A DNA stretch of 64,000 nucleotides from assembly GCF_011057975.1 (NCBI RefSeq), contig NZ_CP049109.1, positions 2,697,001 through 2,761,000 of the forward strand. The letters run 5' to 3'. Origin of the DNA: Sphingosinithalassobacter tenebrarum (GTDB taxonomy: Bacteria; Pseudomonadota; Alphaproteobacteria; Sphingomonadales; Sphingomonadaceae). Under the pieces are notes generated by a model, which was given only the letters and a program-made list of their open reading frames with translations, made no database searches and had not been told where the DNA came from. Below, piece after piece: positions 1-7,008 of this stretch (positions are counted from its first letter, which is position 1; each line of letters starts with the position of its first letter). Made by a program: the position numbers and the translations under genes.

Positions 1-26
1 CCTGCACCCGCTGACCACTGCGGCCG

Positions 27-266
27 TCAGTCGGTCGAGCCTTCCACTGCGTCACCCACCGAATCGGCGGCATCGCCGACGCTCTGCGCGGCACTCTGGA
101 TCGCCTGTGTTTCGACGCGTTCATTCTGGCTCTGGTTGATCAGATAGAAAGCGCCGACGATCGCGAGGATCAGGATCGCCAGACCGATAAGGATGCCCGC
201 TCCGCTGCCGCGACGTTCGACCACCGTCGTGTGCGGGGCTTCCGTAGTGGTGGTCTCGGTCGCCAT
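27..266 (-). CDS. small single-pass membrane protein
   Basis: This 79-residue protein has a Thr-rich, charged N-terminus, one hydrophobic segment at about residues 24-43, and a polar Ala/Ser/Asp-rich C-terminal tail of about 35 residues with repeated GDA-type steps. The ATG is preceded by GGAG seven bases upstream, which supports the start. It lies 95 bp downstream of ybaB on the same strand and could be its last co-transcribed neighbour. I recognise no family and propose no function beyond a membrane-anchored small protein. Confidence 0.65.
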   Translation of the reverse strand: MATETTTTEAPHTTVVERRGSGAGILIGLAILILAIVGAFYLINQSQNERVETQAIQSAAQSVGDAADSVGDAVEGSTD

Positions 267-361
267 GATTCAACTCCCATACGCTTACGATACTGGCGGT
301 TAGAACGCGGCGTCACCATGCCGGTTCCCGCACGGCACCCCGCGCTCCGCCCGTTCGCACG

Positions 362-685
362 TCAGAAGGGCAGCTTCATCCCCGGCGGCAACGGCAGCCC
401 GTTGGTCATCTTTGCCATCTGCTCCTGCGAGGCGGCATCGGCCTTTGCCCGCGCGTCGTTGAGCGCGGCGGCGATCAGATCCTCCAGCATCGGCTTTTCC
501 GAAACCTGCATCAGCGAATCGTCGATATCGACGCCCAGGATGCGTCCCTTGGCCGATGCGCGCACCTTCACCATGCCGCCGCCCGACGCGCCTTCGACTT
601 CGATCGTCTCAAGGCTTTCCTGCGCCTTCTGCAGCTCGGCCTGGACGTTCTGCGCCATTGCCATGATGTCTTCGAGATTCTTCAT
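362..685 (-). CDS. ybaB: YbaB/EbfC family nucleoid-associated protein
   Basis: A 107-residue protein that begins with the helical segment MKNLEDIMAMAQNVQAEL and carries the central EVEGASGGGMVKV strand typical of YbaB/EbfC. These proteins dimerise and bind DNA as nucleoid-associated factors. Length and motif order match the family. It starts 3 bases after the dnaX stop codon on the same strand, the conserved dnaX-ybaB arrangement, often followed elsewhere by recR, which is absent here. Translation is probably coupled to dnaX. Confidence 0.93.
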   Translation of the reverse strand: MKNLEDIMAMAQNVQAELQKAQESLETIEVEGASGGGMVKVRASAKGRILGVDIDDSLMQVSEKPMLEDLIAAALNDARAKADAASQEQMAKMTNGLPLPPGMKLPF

Positions 686-688
686 ATC

Positions 689-2347
689 CTAGTTGCTCCT
701 GCTGCGTTTCCAGCCGACAAGCTCGGCATCGGGAAACGCGTCCATCGCCGCCGCGACCAGCGGCGACGCCATCACCGCGGCCTTTTCCGCCGCGGCTTCC
801 GATTCCCCCTGTTCGCGCAGCGTGGGCTGTCCCTCGCCCTCCACTGCCCTGACCTGCCAGTTGACGCCCGTGATTTCGCGCAGCGCGGCGCCCAGCTCGC
901 GCAGGAAATCATAGGGCAAGGCCCGCGCCGCCGCGAATTCGATTTTCGGCGCGTCATACTCTCTCAGCCGGACGATCGACCGCACTTCCTCGGCCAGCGC
1001 GAAGCGATTGCGATCCTGCAGCATCTGCACCATCGCCGGCAAGTCGGCAGGCAGAGCGGGCGGTTCCGGCTCCGCTTGCGCAACCGGCGCGGATGGCACC
1101 GCCGGGGCCGGAGCCTGTACGGGCGCCGCCGCCGCGGGCATTTCGCCCGAGGCCAGCCGCCGCGCCAGATCGCCCGGATCGGGAAGCTGCGAGGCATGGA
1201 TCACCCGCAGCAGCGCCATTTCGCAGCTTTCGATCGGCATCGCGGCGCGCGCGACTTCGTCATGCCCCTTGAGCAGCAATTGCCACAAGCGATGCAGCGC
1301 GGGGAAGGAAAGCGCCGCCGCCCATTCCTCCAGGTCGCGCACTTCCTCGCCCGACTGGCCGGGCTGCGGCGCGGTGCCCAGCTTGGTCAGCGTCACGGCA
1401 TGGACGGTTTCGAGCAATGTCTTGAGCACCGCCTGCGGATCGACGCCGAGATCATATTGCGCGCGCAGCGCCTTGAGCGCCCCCTGCCCCTCGCCCTTGA
1501 GCAGCAGCCCGAACAGCTCGCGGATCGCGCCGCGATCGGACAGGCCGAGCATCGCGCGGACCATGTCGGCGCGCACGCCGCCGCCTTCGATATCGGCATG
1601 GGCGATCGCCTGATCGAGGATCGAGAGCCCGTCGCGCGCCGAACCCTCCGCCGCGCGGGCGACCAGCGCCAGCGCCTCGGGCTCGGCAGTGACGCCCTCC
1701 GCCTCCACGACATGCGCGAAGTGCTCCGCGAGCAAGTCGGCCGGAATCCGCCGCAAATCGAAGCGCTGGCAGCGCGAGAGCACCGTCACCGGCACCTTGT
1801 GCACCTCGGTGGTGGCGAACAGGAATTTCACATGGCTCGGCGGCTCTTCGAGCGTCTTGAGCAGCCCGTTGAACGCCGCCTTGGACAGCATATGGACTTC
1901 GTCGATGATGTAGATCTTGTAGCGCGCCGAAACCGCGGCATAGCGCGACGCCTCGATGATCTCGCGAACGTCGTCGATGCCGGTATGGCTGGCGGCGTCC
2001 ATTTCGATGACGTCGATATGCCGCCCTTCGGAAATCGCGCGGCACGGCTCGCACACCCCGCACGGATCGATCGTCGGCCCGCCCTGCCCGTCCGGCCCGA
2101 TGCAGTTCAGCGCCTTGGCGATCAGCCGCGCGGTCGATGTCTTGCCGACCCCGCGCACGCCGGTGAGCAGAAAGGCATGCGCCAGCCGGTCGCGCTTGAT
2201 CGCATTGCCCAGCGTGGTGACCATCGCATCCTGCCCGATCAGCTCGGAAAAGGTCTTGGGCCGGTATTTGCGCGCGAGCACGCGATAGGCCTCGGCCTTG
2301 GCCGGCTGCGGCGGCTCGCCGAGATCGAGGGGGGATTCGTCGGTCAT
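689..2347 (-). CDS. dnaX: DNA polymerase III subunit gamma/tau
   Basis: A 552-residue clamp-loader ATPase that loads the sliding clamp at the replication fork. After a short leader come the YRPKTFSELIGQDAMV block, the Walker A region GVRGVGKTSTARL at about residues 63-75, a zinc-finger set of four cysteines (CIGPDGQGGPTIDPCGVCEPC), the Walker B region IYIIDEVHMLS, and the sensor-1 region LFATTEVHKVP. An Ala/Pro-rich linker at about residues 400-430 joins the AAA+ core to the tau-specific C-terminal part. No A-rich slippery run is visible, so programmed frameshifting to a short gamma form is not indicated. The gene is followed directly by ybaB. Confidence 0.97.
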   Translation of the reverse strand: MTDESPLDLGEPPQPAKAEAYRVLARKYRPKTFSELIGQDAMVTTLGNAIKRDRLAHAFLLTGVRGVGKTSTARLIAKALNCIGPDGQGGPTIDPCGVCEPCRAISEGRHIDVIEMDAASHTGIDDVREIIEASRYAAVSARYKIYIIDEVHMLSKAAFNGLLKTLEEPPSHVKFLFATTEVHKVPVTVLSRCQRFDLRRIPADLLAEHFAHVVEAEGVTAEPEALALVARAAEGSARDGLSILDQAIAHADIEGGGVRADMVRAMLGLSDRGAIRELFGLLLKGEGQGALKALRAQYDLGVDPQAVLKTLLETVHAVTLTKLGTAPQPGQSGEEVRDLEEWAAALSFPALHRLWQLLLKGHDEVARAAMPIESCEMALLRVIHASQLPDPGDLARRLASGEMPAAAAPVQAPAPAVPSAPVAQAEPEPPALPADLPAMVQMLQDRNRFALAEEVRSIVRLREYDAPKIEFAAARALPYDFLRELGAALREITGVNWQVRAVEGEGQPTLREQGESEAAAEKAAVMASPLVAAAMDAFPDAELVGWKRSRSN

Positions 2348-2806
2348 CAGAGGGGCAATCTAGTGCCGATGCGGCCGAAAGCCAAAAGCCCAGTTTTGCG
2401 TGCAAAGTTCGCAGTGAGTCGCGACGTAACACGCGTGCGCGCGCTCCCGCGCGTGCGAGCGCGCACGTACGCGCGCGAGGAACGGCGGCGCCGGGGGCGG
2501 TGGTTCGGAGCGATCTGCATGGGGCGCCGGTAGCATGGGGCGGGGGTTGTAGGACAGGGGTAAGAGGGGCGGCATCATTGCGCCCCAAACATAGCCGTTT
2601 GACCTACTCGCTAAGGCGCCCGTTAGCTGCCGTTCGATTAGGGTCACCGCTCCCCGGAGCTACCGCGTCGCAAAAGGATAGCGAAATGCGGCGCTTCTTT
2701 CCCGGCCTCAACTAGGAATGTCTTCACGAGACGCACGGCGCTGGTTGGCTTGAGCAGGATCGCGATTCGTGGGAACTTTTGCGAGTTGTAGAAGAAGGGG
2801 CTAAGA
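2348..2806. other. gene-free stretch upstream of dnaX with alternating GC tract
   Basis: About 460 bp lie between the divergent dnaX and the accessory gene at 2807. Positions 2430-2481 are mostly alternating purine-pyrimidine (runs of CGCG, GTGCGCG and ACGTACG), a composition that can favour Z-DNA or cruciforms. The half nearer 2806 is lower in GC than the neighbourhood. No tRNA, riboswitch or convincing small gene was seen. The dnaX promoter should lie here on the minus strand but could not be placed with confidence. Confidence 0.4.
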
Positions 2807-3565
2807 GTGTTTCCACCGCCGCTAAGCGACTCAGATCGTAAGCGCCTCATTGCGTTGACGCGCATTGCCGTGACAAACTTCAATTCTGGGGATTGGCAGA
2901 TACTCGGCGCCGAGACAGGCGCGATGGACGTTGTGACTGGCCACGACCGGCTCTTACGTAGCCTTAGCTTTGGCGATCCCGACTATAGCGGCAACGCGCA
3001 CGCGGTGATGTTCCAGATAGTCGGGCGCGATCCAGCCAACCTCCAGCGGATCGAAGATGTGATCATCGGCATGTATGGGGAACCTGAAGTGGCAGGCGAA
3101 AATGTCTCCACCGCACCTAGTAAATCGCGGGCAATCACTTTCAAGCCAAGCGTCTTCGACGTTCCAGAGGGTGGAGTGGAGACTGATCTGGTGGCCGTAA
3201 TGATGCCGTTCTCCGCAGATTTCGAGGGTGTCTATGAAGCGATCAGTGCCGCGGGAACCAAATCAGGTTTTCGCACTTTGCGGGCGAAGGATATCTGGCT
3301 TCACTCTGCTGTGATTCAAGACGTATTTAGCCTGATATTCCGGGCGCACATCGTCGTTTGCGATTTCACGGGAAAGAACCCAAACGTGTTTTACGAGGCG
3401 GGCATCGCTCACACGCTCGGCAAGCACGTGGTCCCGATCACTCAAACGCAAGCCGACATACCGTTCGATTTGCAGCATCACCGTTATCTGCAGTATTTAA
3501 ACAACGGCGAGGGAAAGGCTAGTCTCTGCAACACGCTGGCAACTCGCTTTAGTTCACTGCGGTGA
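2807..3565 (+). CDS. orphan protein with nucleoside-deoxyribosyltransferase/TIR-like C-terminal domain
   Basis: A 252-residue protein. The start is GTG with AAGGGG six bases upstream. The N-terminal part (about residues 1-95) contains a block around HDRLLRSLSFGDPDYSGNA and no recognised domain. The C-terminal part (about 125-235) has AVMMPFSADFEGVY, then VVCDFTGKNPNVFYEAGIAH, then DIPFDL. The aspartate and the NVFYE glutamate form the D...N..YE.G.AH signature of nucleoside 2-deoxyribosyltransferase-like and TIR-like domains, whose glutamate often cleaves N-glycosidic bonds. The base composition is less GC-rich than flanking genes, the gene runs against dnaX, and no operon partner is present. 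This suggests acquired DNA, possibly a stand-alone defence or nucleotide-sensing effector. The function is inferred from fold signature only. Confidence 0.7.
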   Translation: MFPPPLSDSDRKRLIALTRIAVTNFNSGDWQILGAETGAMDVVTGHDRLLRSLSFGDPDYSGNAHAVMFQIVGRDPANLQRIEDVIIGMYGEPEVAGENVSTAPSKSRAITFKPSVFDVPEGGVETDLVAVMMPFSADFEGVYEAISAAGTKSGFRTLRAKDIWLHSAVIQDVFSLIFRAHIVVCDFTGKNPNVFYEAGIAHTLGKHVVPITQTQADIPFDLQHHRYLQYLNNGEGKASLCNTLATRFSSLR

Positions 3566-3617
3566 TCGTCGGCACCGTTGCTTTTCTAGGCACCCTAGGC
3601 GAGACCGGTGAGCGCCT

Positions 3618-3821
3618 CTAGAAAGGCGAGCGAAGGCGATCGGAATGAGTGACCCTGCCCCCCAAGGCGAACCATATGCCGGACCGATGAAATCCGTCGA
3701 TTTCGGCTTCGGGGTAGAGCGCCGAGAAATGCCCTGCGGGCAGCCACAGCGATAGCAGGAACTGTGTGATCATGATCGCGCCGGCGAGCCGCGTGATGGT
3801 CGTTCTCTCTCGAAACGTCAT
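3618..3821 (-). CDS. possible small membrane protein
   Basis: A 67-residue open frame with a hydrophobic stretch at about residues 12-32 and no recognised family. The chosen ATG has a GAGGG about 11 bases upstream. The frame could extend 23 codons further at the 5' end, but that extension is low-complexity and basic. It sits in a repeat-rich, otherwise gene-free stretch between the accessory gene at 2807 and the sigma factor. It may be a chance frame. Confidence 0.25.
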   Translation of the reverse strand: MTFRERTTITRLAGAIMITQFLLSLWLPAGHFSALYPEAEIDGFHRSGIWFALGGRVTHSDRLRSPF

Positions 3822-3997
3822 TGGCTCTTGATCCCTCAGGCAAGCACTCGGAAGCAGCGCGCTTCTGCAACGTCGCGGAGCCTTGACCAAGTGGATACCG
3901 GATCAAGAATCGGTCGAGATTTCGTGCATGGCAACGGCCATCGAGACGCGGTTACCGCGCAGGTCGTGAAGTTGCTGCGCCCGATCCCCGCATTCAT

Positions 3998-4124
3998 CGT
4001 CCCTGCGCAGGCAGCGGCCCATGACTGTTCCTTGTGGCAATTCGCCTGACACAGACGGGGGGCATCCGGGGCAACCTTACCCCGGACTGTACAGCGATAG
4101 GCCCCTGCCTGCGCAGGGGCGACG
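3998..4124. repeat. family A inverted-repeat element, copy 1
   Basis: A short element whose ends are inverted copies of a unit reading CCCTGCGCAGGCAG on the left and GCCCCTGCCTGCGCAGGGG on the right, flanked by CGTC/GACG. The left arm is slightly degraded here. Close copies lie at 5213-5344 and 10413-10545, all between genes. It has no coding capacity and looks like a REP/BIME-type or MITE-type palindromic element. Confidence 0.75.
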
Positions 4125-4186
4125 GTTGTGGATTTTGCGGGAGGTGCATTGCCGCCGACTGTTCGGGCTGGTCTCCGCAGTCGATT

Positions 4187-4241
4187 GCCCCTCCACCGCC
4201 TTCGGCGGTCCCCCTCCCCGAGACAAGCTCGGGGAGGAATT
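4187..4241. repeat. family C repeat, partial copy
   Basis: Its sequence matches the right half of the 144-bp elements at 35192 and 41243: CCCCTCCACCGCC, then a short hairpin around GCGGT, then CCCCTCCCCGAG and its inverted partner CTCGGGGAGGAATT. The left half is missing. Its GGGGAGGA end lies just before a possible GTG (4242) in frame with the sigma factor, but a better placed start exists at 4317. Confidence 0.65.
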
Positions 4242-4316
4242 GTGATCGCGATACCTCCCCCCATTGAACCTTTCGCCCCTCCCGCCAGACTGACCCTTTC
4301 GAGGAGGCATTGGCAG

Positions 4317-4784
4317 GTGGATGATAGCGGCCGGGTCTATGACGAATTGCTGGTTCTGCATGTCCGACCGGGCGACCGGGCGGCGCTGGCGATCGACGTG
4401 GTGCAGGATAGCTGGATCGGGATCATCCGCGGGATTTCGCGGCTGAACGATCCGGCGAAATTTCCGGCATGGGCGTTCGGCATATTGCGGCGGCGGGCGG
4501 CTTCGGCGGTCATGGCGACCGCGGGGCGCCGGGCGCGGCAGGGCGAAGGCGATATCGAAGCCGCGCCCGATGGCGGCGGCGAACCGGGCGAGGCGCTGGC
4601 GATCGCGCAGGCATTCGCGCGGCTCAACACCGATCAGCGGGTGGCGGCGAGCCTGTTCTTCGTCGAGCGGCTGACGCTCGAGGAAATCGCGCTCGCCACC
4701 GATGCGCCGGTCGGCACCGTCAAATCGCGCATCTTCCACGCGCGCAAGATCCTCAAAAACGCACTTTCAGGAGACATGACATGA
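4317..4784 (+). CDS. ECF-type RNA polymerase sigma factor, shortened
   Basis: A 155-residue regulator expected to direct RNA polymerase to a small set of promoters. Region 2 is represented by DVVQDSWIGIIRGISRL and the following AWAFGILRRRA. Region 4 is LTLEEIALATDAPVGTVKSR, a clear helix-turn-helix. The chosen GTG start at 4317 has GAGGAGG nine bases upstream; an in-frame GTG at 4242 would add 25 residues of low-complexity sequence. Family members usually have about 25 more residues between the GDRAALA segment and the VVQDSW helix. Their absence looks like an in-frame deletion of region 2.1. The gene overlaps the next one at ATGACATGA and probably controls or is controlled by it. Confidence 0.8.
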   Translation: MDDSGRVYDELLVLHVRPGDRAALAIDVVQDSWIGIIRGISRLNDPAKFPAWAFGILRRRAASAVMATAGRRARQGEGDIEAAPDGGGEPGEALAIAQAFARLNTDQRVAASLFFVERLTLEEIALATDAPVGTVKSRIFHARKILKNALSGDMT

Positions 4785-5155
4785 CCGATTTCGACAAGAG
4801 CCTGGGCGCCGCGCTGGATGCCGACGACCGGGCGTTTCTCGCCAGCCTCGACGCGCGGCGCGGGCTGTTCGCGCAGATGGGCGATACGATGGCCGGGCCG
4901 CTGGGCGGCTGGGCGAAGCTGATGCTGGGGGTGAGCGTGGCGCTGGGCTTTGCGCTGGTGCTGACCGTGTATCAGGCGGTGACTGCCGTGGAACTGCGCG
5001 AGACGGTGTTGTGGAGCGCGGCGTCGCTGGCGATCCTGGTGATGCAGGGATTTGCCAAGGAGTGGTTTTTCGGGCGGATCAACCTGCTCGCGGTGCTGCG
5101 CGAAGTGAAACGCGTCGAGCTGCGGCTGGCGCGGATGGAGGATGCGCGGGGGTGA
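4781..5155 (+). CDS. small membrane protein partner of the sigma factor (DUF6768-like)
   Basis: A 124-residue protein with a soluble, acidic N-terminus (about 45 residues), two hydrophobic segments at about residues 46-66 and 76-92, and a basic helical tail with an EVKRVELRLARME motif. It overlaps the end of the sigma-factor gene by four bases, so the two are translationally coupled. The layout resembles membrane proteins annotated as DUF6768 beside sigma-factor genes. A role as membrane regulator (anti-sigma-like) is inferred from context only. Confidence 0.7.
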   Translation: MTDFDKSLGAALDADDRAFLASLDARRGLFAQMGDTMAGPLGGWAKLMLGVSVALGFALVLTVYQAVTAVELRETVLWSAASLAILVMQGFAKEWFFGRINLLAVLREVKRVELRLARMEDARG

Positions 5156-5212
5156 CGACGGCGATGGGGTTCGGGCAGTGGCTTGCCGCCCGGACGCCGT
5201 CTTATGTCCCGC

Positions 5213-5344
5213 CGTCGTCCCTGCGCAGGCAGGGGCCTATGTCTGTGCCGTCCCGCTCTACCGCATGACACAGGCGCGGCGCGTATGTGGCCCGCGCACC
5301 GCCGGAATGTTCAGCGATAGGCCCCTGCCTGCGCAGGGGCGACG
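5213..5344. repeat. family A inverted-repeat element, copy 2
   Basis: The ends are near-perfect inverted copies: CCCTGCGCAGGCAGGGGCC on the left and GGCCCCTGCCTGCGCAGGG on the right, with CGTC/GACG flanks. The roughly 75-bp middle shares a GACACAGGCGCGGCGCG segment with copy 3 in degenerate form. It lies between the sigma-factor operon and the SRP RNA and could end transcription from either side. Confidence 0.8.
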
Positions 5345-5418
5345 GAAGGATTTGGGGGGTCGCGTTGGCGTAGGGCACACGCTGCGACGCTTTCGCGCGG
5401 TACCTGCCGATATATGAG

Positions 5419-5513
5419 GGTGGGAGCCGGAACGACCCGTAGCGAAATCGTTACGGCTGCTTCCTTCCAGATCTGACCGGGTTGGCGACGACCACGTCCG
5501 CCCGACTCCCGGG
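5419..5513 (-). ncRNA. ffs: signal recognition particle RNA, small bacterial type (4.5S)
   Basis: On the minus strand the apical domain of SRP RNA is plain: GGTCAGATCTGGAAGGAAGC followed by AGCC, at about 5455-5480. This is the near-universal Ffh-binding loop. GGGAG near the 5' end (5506-5510) pairs with CTCCC near the 3' end (5422-5426), closing the rod. The RNA forms the SRP with Ffh and targets nascent membrane proteins to the translocon. A plausible promoter lies just upstream at 5519-5546. The exact ends are estimated to within a few bases. Confidence 0.93.
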
Positions 5514-5518
5514 CGTGC

Positions 5519-5546
5519 AGATAGTCGTGACAGCAGCGCTTTGCAA
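5519..5546 (-). promoter_or_regulatory. probable promoter of the SRP RNA
   Basis: Read on the minus strand, TTGCAA (5541-5546) and CTATCT (5519-5524) are separated by 16 bases. The -10 element ends about seven bases before the inferred 5' end of the SRP RNA. The site fits in the 35-bp gap after the beta-lactamase stop codon, so the RNA is likely transcribed independently. Confidence 0.5.
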
Positions 5547-5548
5547 CG

Positions 5549-6421
5549 TCAGGAAAATTCCCGGAGGATGCGACGTGCCACTTCGGCATGGCCGGCATCG
5601 CGCTCGGCCGCCGTCACCCGCGCACAATCGATGAAGCAGGCGATGAGGAAAGGCGGGCGTTCGGGCGGCCAGACGATCGCAACATCGTTCGCCGCGCCAT
5701 TGGCGCTGGTGCCGGTCTTGTCGCCGATCCGCCATGCGTCCGGCAGTCCGGCGCGCAGGCGATTGTCGCCGGTTTCGCATGCCACGGCCCATTGGGCGAG
5801 GCCGGCGCGCGAGGCGGGCGCCAGCACATTGCCCAGCACCAGCTTGTTGACGGTATCGAGCATCGCACCGGGCGTCGTCGTGTCACGCGGATCGCCGGGC
5901 AAGTTGCTGTTCAGCGCCGGCTCGATCCGGTCGAGCCGCGTGGTGGTGTCGCCGATGCTGCGCAGCCACTGCGTGAACGCCCCCGGCCCGCCGATCCGGC
6001 GCAGAAGCAGATTGGCGGCGACATTGTCGCTCAGCGTGACGGCGGCCTCGCACAGCTCCGCGATCGTCATCGCACCGCGATCAAGAAACCGCTCCGTGAC
6101 CGGCGCATAGGGCACCATATCGTCGGGACCAAAGCCGATTTCCTCGTCGAGTTGCAGCACGCCCGCATCGTTTCGCGCAAGGATCATGCCCGCCAGTGGC
6201 AACTTGAAGGTAGAGCACATCGCGTAGCGGCTGATCGAATCGAAATCGATGCGGCGGCCGCTGCCGGTATCGAGCGCCGCAATGCCGATCCCGCCCCCGA
6301 ATTTGCGCGCGAGATCGTCGAACAGGCCGTCGCCGGTGATGGCGAGGTCTTCGCGCGCCGGACCGCAGCCGACCGCGAGGGCCGCCGCCGAACCGGCGAT
6401 CAGCGCACGGCGGCCGATCAT
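5549..6421 (-). CDS. class A beta-lactamase
   Basis: A 290-residue serine beta-lactamase expected to hydrolyse beta-lactams in the periplasm. All class A motifs are present: S70-T-F-K73, S131-D-N133, the omega-loop E167-PALN, and K235-T-G. The N-terminus has a twin arginine (RR at 4-5), a hydrophobic run and a cysteine at residue 19 (LAVGC), so it could be a Tat-exported and/or lipid-anchored enzyme. Cys69 precedes the catalytic serine as in carbapenemases of the KPC/NMC type, but the partner cysteine after KTGT is a serine here, so that disulfide cannot form. The ATG overlaps the stop of the upstream membrane-protein gene (ATGA). The spectrum cannot be read from sequence, and the gene may be an ordinary chromosomal resistance determinant. 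Confidence 0.93.
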   Translation of the reverse strand: MIGRRALIAGSAAALAVGCGPAREDLAITGDGLFDDLARKFGGGIGIAALDTGSGRRIDFDSISRYAMCSTFKLPLAGMILARNDAGVLQLDEEIGFGPDDMVPYAPVTERFLDRGAMTIAELCEAAVTLSDNVAANLLLRRIGGPGAFTQWLRSIGDTTTRLDRIEPALNSNLPGDPRDTTTPGAMLDTVNKLVLGNVLAPASRAGLAQWAVACETGDNRLRAGLPDAWRIGDKTGTSANGAANDVAIVWPPERPPFLIACFIDCARVTAAERDAGHAEVARRILREFS

Positions 6422-6981
6422 GCGATTTCCGCCAGCCGCGCAGCGAGATCGGCGCCGTCGCCGCGGCGGCGCGTATCGGGAGATGCAGTGCGTTCGCGGC
6501 CGACTTCGGTCTGGAGCAAGGTGACGAAGCGTCTGGTGACCTGCGTGATCACCACCCGCATCTTCTCGCGATCGGTGGCGGAAGCGGTCGGCCAGGCGCA
6601 GGCGATCTGATGCGCGAGGACGAGCTGGTCGAGAATTTCGGGACGCTTGCCGCGATAGGCGCGCTCGGTGTCGCGCTGGCCGATTGCGCGGGTGTTGCGG
6701 AAGAAGAGGCGGCCGCGCTCGATCAGGATCGAGGTGTCGAGCATCGCCTGCGAAAGCCGCGCGCGTTCCTCGGCGGCGGTGAGGCGCATGCGGCTGCTCG
6801 CGACGATCTGGCGCACGGTCTGGATCGCGGCGATCGCTTCGTTCGCCCAGTCGAGCACGTCGTCGCGGCGCAGCTCGGTACGGCGCCAGTTGATCCACGC
6901 CGCCAGCGCGACGAAGATCGCGACGAGCGCTGAAATGACCGCGCCGATCCCCTCGAGATGATCGAATATCCAGTCCTGCAC
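6418..6981 (-). CDS. membrane-anchored hypothetical protein
   Basis: A 187-residue protein with one transmembrane segment at about residues 11-30 followed by a long helical, Arg/Ala-rich cytoplasmic part. The start is GTG. Directly before it lies a run of 14 G (read on this strand) ending two bases upstream of GTG, which would have to act as the Shine-Dalgarno sequence. The fdx stop codon is in the same frame 12 codons upstream of that GTG. The gene overlaps the beta-lactamase start by four bases, so it may be co-translated with it. I recognise no family. Tract-length change would alter initiation rather than reading frame. Confidence 0.7.
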   Translation of the reverse strand: MQDWIFDHLEGIGAVISALVAIFVALAAWINWRRTELRRDDVLDWANEAIAAIQTVRQIVASSRMRLTAAEERARLSQAMLDTSILIERGRLFFRNTRAIGQRDTERAYRGKRPEILDQLVLAHQIACAWPTASATDREKMRVVITQVTRRFVTLLQTEVGRERTASPDTRRRGDGADLAARLAEIA

Positions 6982-6983
6982 GG

Positions 6984-6997
6984 CCCCCCCCCCCCCC
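6984..6997. repeat. 14-base C/G homopolymer before the GTG start at 6981
   Basis: Fourteen consecutive C on the plus strand (G on the coding strand) between the ferredoxin stop codon and the GTG of the downstream membrane-protein gene. It occupies the ribosome-binding-site position. Such tracts change length by slipped-strand mispairing, and they are also a common site of sequencing error. Confidence 0.9.
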
Positions 6998-7008
6998 GGA
7001 AAGCCCGA

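Noticed and set aside
689..2347. Programmed ribosomal frameshift in dnaX
   Set aside because: No A-rich slippery heptamer with a following hairpin is visible in the expected part of the gene. The full-length tau reading is open.
1076..2533. A 485-codon open frame on the plus strand over dnaX
   Set aside because: It lies antisense to a complete dnaX gene with all clamp-loader motifs. It is Arg/Gly/Ala-rich, as antisense frames in high-GC DNA usually are, and has no recognisable domain or ribosome site.
2644..2883. A 79-codon minus-strand open frame overlapping the start of the gene at 2807
   Set aside because: It overlaps the better supported plus-strand gene, has no ribosome site and no recognisable pattern.
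3998..4241. Repeat cluster resembling a CRISPR array
   Set aside because: The units are inverted, not direct, are spaced irregularly, lack uniform spacers and have no cas genes nearby.
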